Assembly (NCBI GenBank): GCA_015680685.1 | Contig: MNCI01005244.1 | Coordinates: 169,366-233,365 of the forward strand | Source: Gnetum montanum | Lineage: Eukaryota > Streptophyta > Gnetopsida > Gnetales > Gnetaceae | Length of the DNA: 64,000 bases | Reading direction: 5' to 3' | Part shown: positions 59,190-64,000 of the stretch, piece after piece | How the letters are laid out: each line of letters begins with the position of its first letter | Numbering within the stretch: position 1 is the first letter of the stretch | Program-made: the position numbers and the translations under genes | The notes under the pieces: generated by a model | What the model was told of the DNA's origin: nothing | The model's database searches: none | The model's input: only the letters and a program-made list of their open reading frames with translations

Positions 59190-61700
59190 GACTGTTTGGG
59201 ATGTGATCACCAACGAGTGTCCTGGAACAAGATTTAGGTGTTTTCTAGTCTCTGGCAATACCAAGGCCCAGATACCTCTAAATAAACTCAGTAGTTAATA
59301 TGAGTATGTGTGTGTGCTATTGTGGCGTGTGGTTGTGAAAAATGAAATGATTGCGTTGTATGTAAACTACAAATGACTTATCTTAAAGAGATTCAGCCAA
59401 CTTTGCCAAGTTCTGTGAGTTGTTTGAGAGTTCCTATTTTGTTCAATTGCCTAGTCTATGCGGTCCTTATAATACCTACTTGTAACAAATAAAATTTTGC
59501 AAAAACATTTGAGCACAACTCTGCGAATCTACTCCTAACTTTCCCCCGAAGAAAGAGATAGTTCCACAAGAAAACTAGAAATAGAGCAAGATTCAATGGA
59601 AATAGATAGAAAAGAAAGCATATTTGTGTGGACTTCAAATATTTAAACAAGATAAAATGACATGAGTAAACACTTCGCAATAAAGCTATCGCAAGTTCAA
59701 TAACTATGAATTGTTCAAACTTCCAAGGCTTAAATAAGAAATTTCTTCAAGATAATCCCACTATGCTACCCAAAAAATTGCTGCGTAAATTATCATGTAT
59801 GAGACTCTATTTTGGCTAGATAACGGATGTCAACAATTGCATTTAATAGAATCTTCAAAAGACTTGACAATTTCTAATTGAAATACCACGGAGATTCACT
59901 TTAAAGATAAAAAGAAGCTATTCTGGTCCCATCAAAATACCAAAGATTTTATGAACCCTCTTNGCTCTTCTCCCAAGACTCAAAGTGTGTCTCCAAGTGA
60001 GAGCCCAAGTGCTAGCTAGTAGCCTTCCCAAAGTGTGATGTATCAAGTGTCTTCTCCAAAGTATCCTCCTTTTGAGACCCCAATGTCTTCTATTTTTATA
60101 GGGTTCAAAGGTGGTCACATACTTAAAATATCTTAGCTAACTTGTCTCCCAAGTAAAGGAGTTACAACTTACCCATGTAGTTAGGAGATATTTCTCACTA
60201 ATTTAATTGGGAAGTTAAGTAGTTGGGAAGTTGTACATAAAGTTAGGAGGAATTTATGCTACCACTAATATTTGTAAATATTACAAATATTACAAATATA
60301 ATAACATTAATATTACAATTATGTTATGGGTAGTAATAATGTTTGAAAAATAATGTCTTGAAGCCTTGGAATAATTAAATTAAAAATTAAATCTAAAATC
60401 GGGGGTTCATGCTATTAGCATAGGTGACATTGTGTCATTGCTAAATTAAATTAATCATCAGACCATTTAAAATTTTATTTTTGATGAACTGCAGCTCTGA
60501 TTTACTGGCATCGACCCAAAATATCTCTTGACACTTGTCTCAGTGTGCCTTTGTGTCTTTATTACTACGTTTTGTGGACTAGTATGCGATATCGAATGCT
60601 TTGGCATCAGGCATGGCTGCTGTTTCAGATTGCAGGTTCTAGGGTAAATGACATTTATGATTGCTGTTTTTCATTGCCTGAAAAATTTGAAATGTGTTCC
60701 TTGTGAAAGCCCAGGCTTGTTTGGTGAGGTCGCAGCTGGAGATTCCCTACAACAAAGTATTGCAACTCACGGCGGTGGTTGGATTTGTGGCGGATTTATT
60801 TTTCAGAAACATTCTAAGCCATGGAGGCCCCTTTTTGAGGCACCGGTTACAAGAAAGGGTAAGGTAAGTTATGAAACGACCTTGCAACTACCTGAAAATC
60901 CTTTGTGTAGTGCGCACCTTGTAGATCTTTCTGAGAGCGTTTGTGATGGCGTTGAAAGCGCAAGTCTGAAACAGAAACCCGAAACTGAAGATTTCGTTAT
61001 TGAAATTAAAAGAACTACCACTGCGAAGCTCTGATGGGTAGCAACAACCTTAGGGGCTCATCCTATTGTGGGAAATTTTTTATTATGGCAAGGGTTTGGG
61101 TCAATGCGTTGATAGGAACCACGTCGTTTCTTCCAGTGAGTTGGGAAGGTGTAGCACCACGAGACTGTGATTTCAGAGAAATTTAGGGCCTTTTCCTATT
61201 CTGCATCACTTCATTTTTTCTTTCTCTGTGTTTTCTTTTTTTTGCAGATCCGAAACCTTTCACAGTTATGTGCATCTAAACTAGGGTCGTGATTTGAATG
61301 TGTTTTCAATGTAGAAAATTCAGAATGCAGCCCTGTGTCATTTATGAAATGATCTCTATTTTTTGGTTTCACTGTTTTCACTTCTTCAGAGATTGCAACT
61401 CCTATCTTCTCCATTTCCATGACTCTCACCTTGGGTAACCTTTGAATCTTGAACCGACGTTTCTCCATATTAAAAATTTTACTGTTTATTCCTTCAAACC
61501 TTATCACCGCCTCCTTGAGAGACGAAAAAGATGCTGCAGTAGTATATCCTCATTCCTTTTTTTAAAAAAATATATTTTTGGACTATTGTATGTAGAAACA
61601 TGATTATTCCTAGTATTCTTTGTTTTCCACACCAATATTCCATTTTGGGCCACCCCCTAAATTCCATACCAATGATATGAAATAACACATTCACATTCTC
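59190..61700. other. Extra 2.5 kb without counterpart in the sister element
   Basis: The first Athila-like element has no matching block between its 32100 and 32640 counterparts. This stretch also has a different texture, with an undetermined base at 59943, runs such as TATTTTTATAGGGTTCAAAGG (about 60090) and the GC-richer ORF 60648-61034. I could not fix its borders or an end motif, so the type of inserted element is unknown. Confidence 0.4.
60648..61034 (+). CDS. Unrecognised 128-codon ORF, possible captured gene fragment
   Basis: I do not recognise this protein. It reads from ATG at 60648 to TGA at 61034. A Cys-containing start (HCLKNLKCVPCESPGLFGEV) is followed by a Gly-rich stretch (THGGGWICGGFIF) and an acidic C-terminal half ending in EDFVIEIKRTTTAKL. 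Base composition is more balanced than the AT-rich flanks, as in real coding DNA. A GGTAAGT donor-like site lies inside (60861-60867) and a CCCAG acceptor-like site at 60710-60714, so the true exon may differ. It sits in the extra block of the second Athila-like element, so it could be a host exon carried by a mobile element or part of an unknown element. Expression not shown. Confidence 0.35.
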   Translation: MTFMIAVFHCLKNLKCVPCESPGLFGEVAAGDSLQQSIATHGGGWICGGFIFQKHSKPWRPLFEAPVTRKGKVSYETTLQLPENPLCSAHLVDLSESVCDGVESASLKQKPETEDFVIEIKRTTTAKL

Positions 61701-62211
61701 CTATTCTTACAATAATGTTCAAGATGACTCTTACTATTCCATGGAATGGCCAAATGTGCCAACACTTCCACTAACACTCCTAAAGAAATCAATCTACCAC
61801 AATCACAACCTAGCCAAGTATAACCACCAATGAAACAAGGCACTTAACAACTATGTGTTACACATTGCATACTAATTCATAATTCTATTATGATTATAGT
61901 GGAAATCATGTACTCAAAGTAGAACTATCTTTACCAAATATGATGTAGTAGTACCACATAATGAAGACCATTCATGATCATTGGCTCTTCTCTATTATTA
62001 TTCAGTTGCCAAGAGGAGTGGATGTTAGCTTTTCATAGGGTGTTCACTTCTCTTATCATGAATACACAATTTTGTAAAAGATTATAGCTCCATACACTTG
62101 GGCACTTAGAGTCTATTTGTTCCATTTGAGTTAGTTTGTATTTTAGTCAATAATCCCATACCTACCCAATATTTTTGTAAGGGGATGAGTTTTCATTCAG
62201 TTGTGGGGGTA
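61701..62211 (+). other. 3' end of second Athila-like internal region with polypurine primer
   Basis: Matches the end of the first Athila-like internal region (CAATAATCCCATACCT, then AATATTTTTGTAAGG and GGATGAGTTTTCATT). TCAGTTGTGGGGGTA (62197-62211) is the likely plus-strand primer. No gene. Confidence 0.6.
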
Positions 62212-63063
62212 TGATAAATCAGGTTTTTGCATGCTTTGATACTGGGATATTGGAGCCTTGACATCAGGTATCTGATGTCAAAGCCTAGGACACGATATTG
62301 GATATATGATATCGTGGAGTATATGTCAACCTATAAATATAATTCTTGGGCTCATGATTTTGATATCAATTTTTGTCATAGTTAGCGAAGCTCTTTAGTT
62401 TGTTTTCTCTAGAGTTAGAATATTTTTTGAGTGCTTGTAGTAGAAGTTTGAGTGTGTACAAATCTTTGTTCAAACATTGATGTACCTGAGCATAGCAGTG
62501 TGATGAGAATAAAGACGAACCCTTTTGACAATCCTTGCAACACTAAGAATAGATTAATATTTTATTTAATGCACTTTATTTTCATGCACTTTACTTTAAT
62601 GCATTTAAATTAAGTAATTAATTTCCAATTGTTAATGAACACAAGCATGACCACTTTGAGCATACATGTAGTGCTTGGTAACCCAGCAACGCTTAATGTT
62701 TGGTAGCCCAGCAGTGCTATGTGTGTTCAGGATGTGTGCAAGAAAGTGGGATGGGCACTTGTGTTAGGCTATTTATGTAGTTAATGAAATAGATCTTAAA
62801 TTGTTCTACCTTTCATTCTTGTTGTAGGTGATTAAACTTATAAAACATAAAATGAGAAGAATCATGTACCTTAATTATACTTAAATAATACTCTTGAGCT
62901 TCACAAGTGTAGTTGGGAAGACAACGAATGTTCTCAACACCCACTTCACTTCCTAGAGGATCTAGTGCATGGAGAACTATAGGTCCAAAAAATTTGATTG
63001 AATTGCATGTGAATGCCTTAGTGATTTGTATGGTTGGGCATAGGGGTACCTCACCATTCATCA
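62212..63063 (+). repeat. 3' LTR of second Athila-like element
   Basis: Starts TGATAAATCAGG and ends CACCATTCATCA; followed by target copy AAATG. Matches 40830-41733. Confidence 0.9.
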
Positions 63064-64000
63064 AAATGCAAGTTGCTTATTTTTTTCCTTTGTTTTTGAT
63101 ATCTTAATGATAGTTATACTATTGTAAATATACTCATTCTTGTATTACAACTAAGACTTCGTTAATAAGTTAGCTAGTTGATTATTTGTCTCTACATGAA
63201 TGGGTCTAATATTTCCCTTCTTTACGTCTTGCTTTATAAAATAATATTTTATATCAATGTGTTTCAATTTTTTGTGCAAAACATATCCATTAGAGAATTG
63301 TATGGATAATGTATTATTGCATAGAAGGTTAATGGGTAATTTAACATGGAATTCAAAGTATGTGATTACGTTCTTGAGTCAAAGGATATGTTTGGTGTAC
63401 TCAACCATAGTAATAAATTCTACTTCACATGTTGAAAGACTAACGATGTTTATTTCTTGGATATCCAATAGGTGATATTTTTTCCATAAAAAAGGATTAC
63501 ACTTGAAGTTGATATTCTATAATCATGGTCTACTCAATTAGCATCTACGTAGGCATGAAATTTTCCTTTTCCTTTTGTATAGTTAAGTGCATAGTCTATA
63601 GTTCATTTAAAATATTTTAGTACATGATTTAGATCTTTAAGATGTGATTCCTTTGGTTCTTGCATAAAGTGTGAGAGAATAGAGGTAGAAAATCCCAAAT
63701 TAGGTCTTGTGTGACATAAGAATTTGAGTAATTGAATCATACTTCTATATATAGTTGCATCAACAAGAGGAGTATTATCTTTAATTTCAAGCTTTAACTT
63801 GTGAGGTAGTGGAGAGTTGGTTATTTTGATGTTGACGTATTTTTCAAGTATGAATTTTACATAATTAGTTTGATTAATAAGGATATCACCCTAACTTCTT
63901 CATGTATTTCTTATTCTCAATGTATCCTAGGAGTCTTAGCAGTGAATATCTATCTTTAAGAGTTATTTTCATGTGTTTCTAGCTATAGGTAGGTAATTGT
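63064..64000 (-). pseudogene. Ty1/copia RT end and RNase H, minus strand, running off the window
   Basis: On the minus strand from 64000 leftwards: LVDATIYRSMIQLLKFLCHT, RPNLGFSTSILSHFMQEPKE, HLKDLNHVLKYFK, then TIDYALNYTKGKGKFHAYVD and a broken DYRISTSSVILFYGKNITYW ISKKQ. This is the end of copia RT, the R-P-D-L/I region and the RNase H start with its catalytic Asp. Stops occur (after KYFK and after YVDAN). The second Athila-like element inserted downstream of this RNase H, so the 3' remainder should lie left of 40829. Confidence 0.8.

Larger units (their letters stand above)
40830..63063 (+). mobile_element. Second Athila-like Ty3/gypsy element, carrying a nested element
   Basis: LTRs 40830-41733 and 62212-63063 with perfect 5-bp target copies AAATG (40825-40829 and 63064-63068). 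Primer site, gag, protease, RT, RNase H and integrase follow the Athila order and resemble the first Athila-like element throughout. The RT is interrupted by the Gag-protease element 45725-55099. Another roughly 2.5 kb of foreign-looking sequence (about 59190-61700) sits in the 3' part. Many stops: inactive. Confidence 0.9.

Noticed and set aside
60090-60160. TATTTTTATAGGG as a promoter of an inserted element
   Set aside because: Single TATA-like word on an unclear strand, with no element borders to support it.

Overview
This is a nuclear plant window: one intact gene in a sea of old, nested LTR retrotransposons. The gene is a brassinosteroid-receptor-type kinase of the BRI1/BRL family. The long AT-rich spacers, the heavily decayed Ty3/gypsy and Ty1/copia elements and the intronless receptor gene fit a large plant genome, plausibly a gymnosperm. 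That last point is inference from style and protein similarity, not proof.

Layout. 1-6739: a minus-strand Ty3-type element whose 5' LTR is 5602-6739. It carries Gag and a protease domain but no visible reverse transcriptase, and its 3' part holds a spliced ORF on the opposite strand (1-656). It sits in an older, decayed minus-strand retroelement gag (6740-7145). 7146-10089: decayed repeats, then the putative promoter side of the receptor gene. 10090-13818: the receptor kinase gene, complete and intronless. 13819-20352: non-coding, with one 69-bp tandem duplication. 20353 to about 36575: a Ty1/copia element (+), split in its integrase by an Athila-like Ty3 element (23960-33580, +). 36576-40829: AT-rich, no gene seen. 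40830-63063: a second Athila-like element (+) with perfect AAATG target duplications. Its reverse transcriptase is split by a second Gag-protease element (45725-55099, +) with two 1761-bp LTRs and perfect GTTAT target duplications. 63064-64000: the minus-strand RT/RNase H end of a Ty1/copia element into which all of this inserted.

Most notable is the two-member Gag-protease family, one member at each end of the window. The members share an N-terminal Gag domain, a spacer with a repeated P-[FY]-V-V-x-V-P motif, a protease with D-D-G instead of D-[ST]-G, dense ACGCTG/CAGCGT word arrays in LTR and leader, and short tandem arrays downstream of the protease. Neither copy encodes RT, RNase H or integrase, so both would need enzymes supplied in trans. 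All retroelement coding regions carry stops or frameshifts and look inactive. The only gene likely to work in the cell is the receptor kinase, which would sit in the plasma membrane, bind brassinosteroid through its LRR-island ectodomain and signal through its cytoplasmic kinase.
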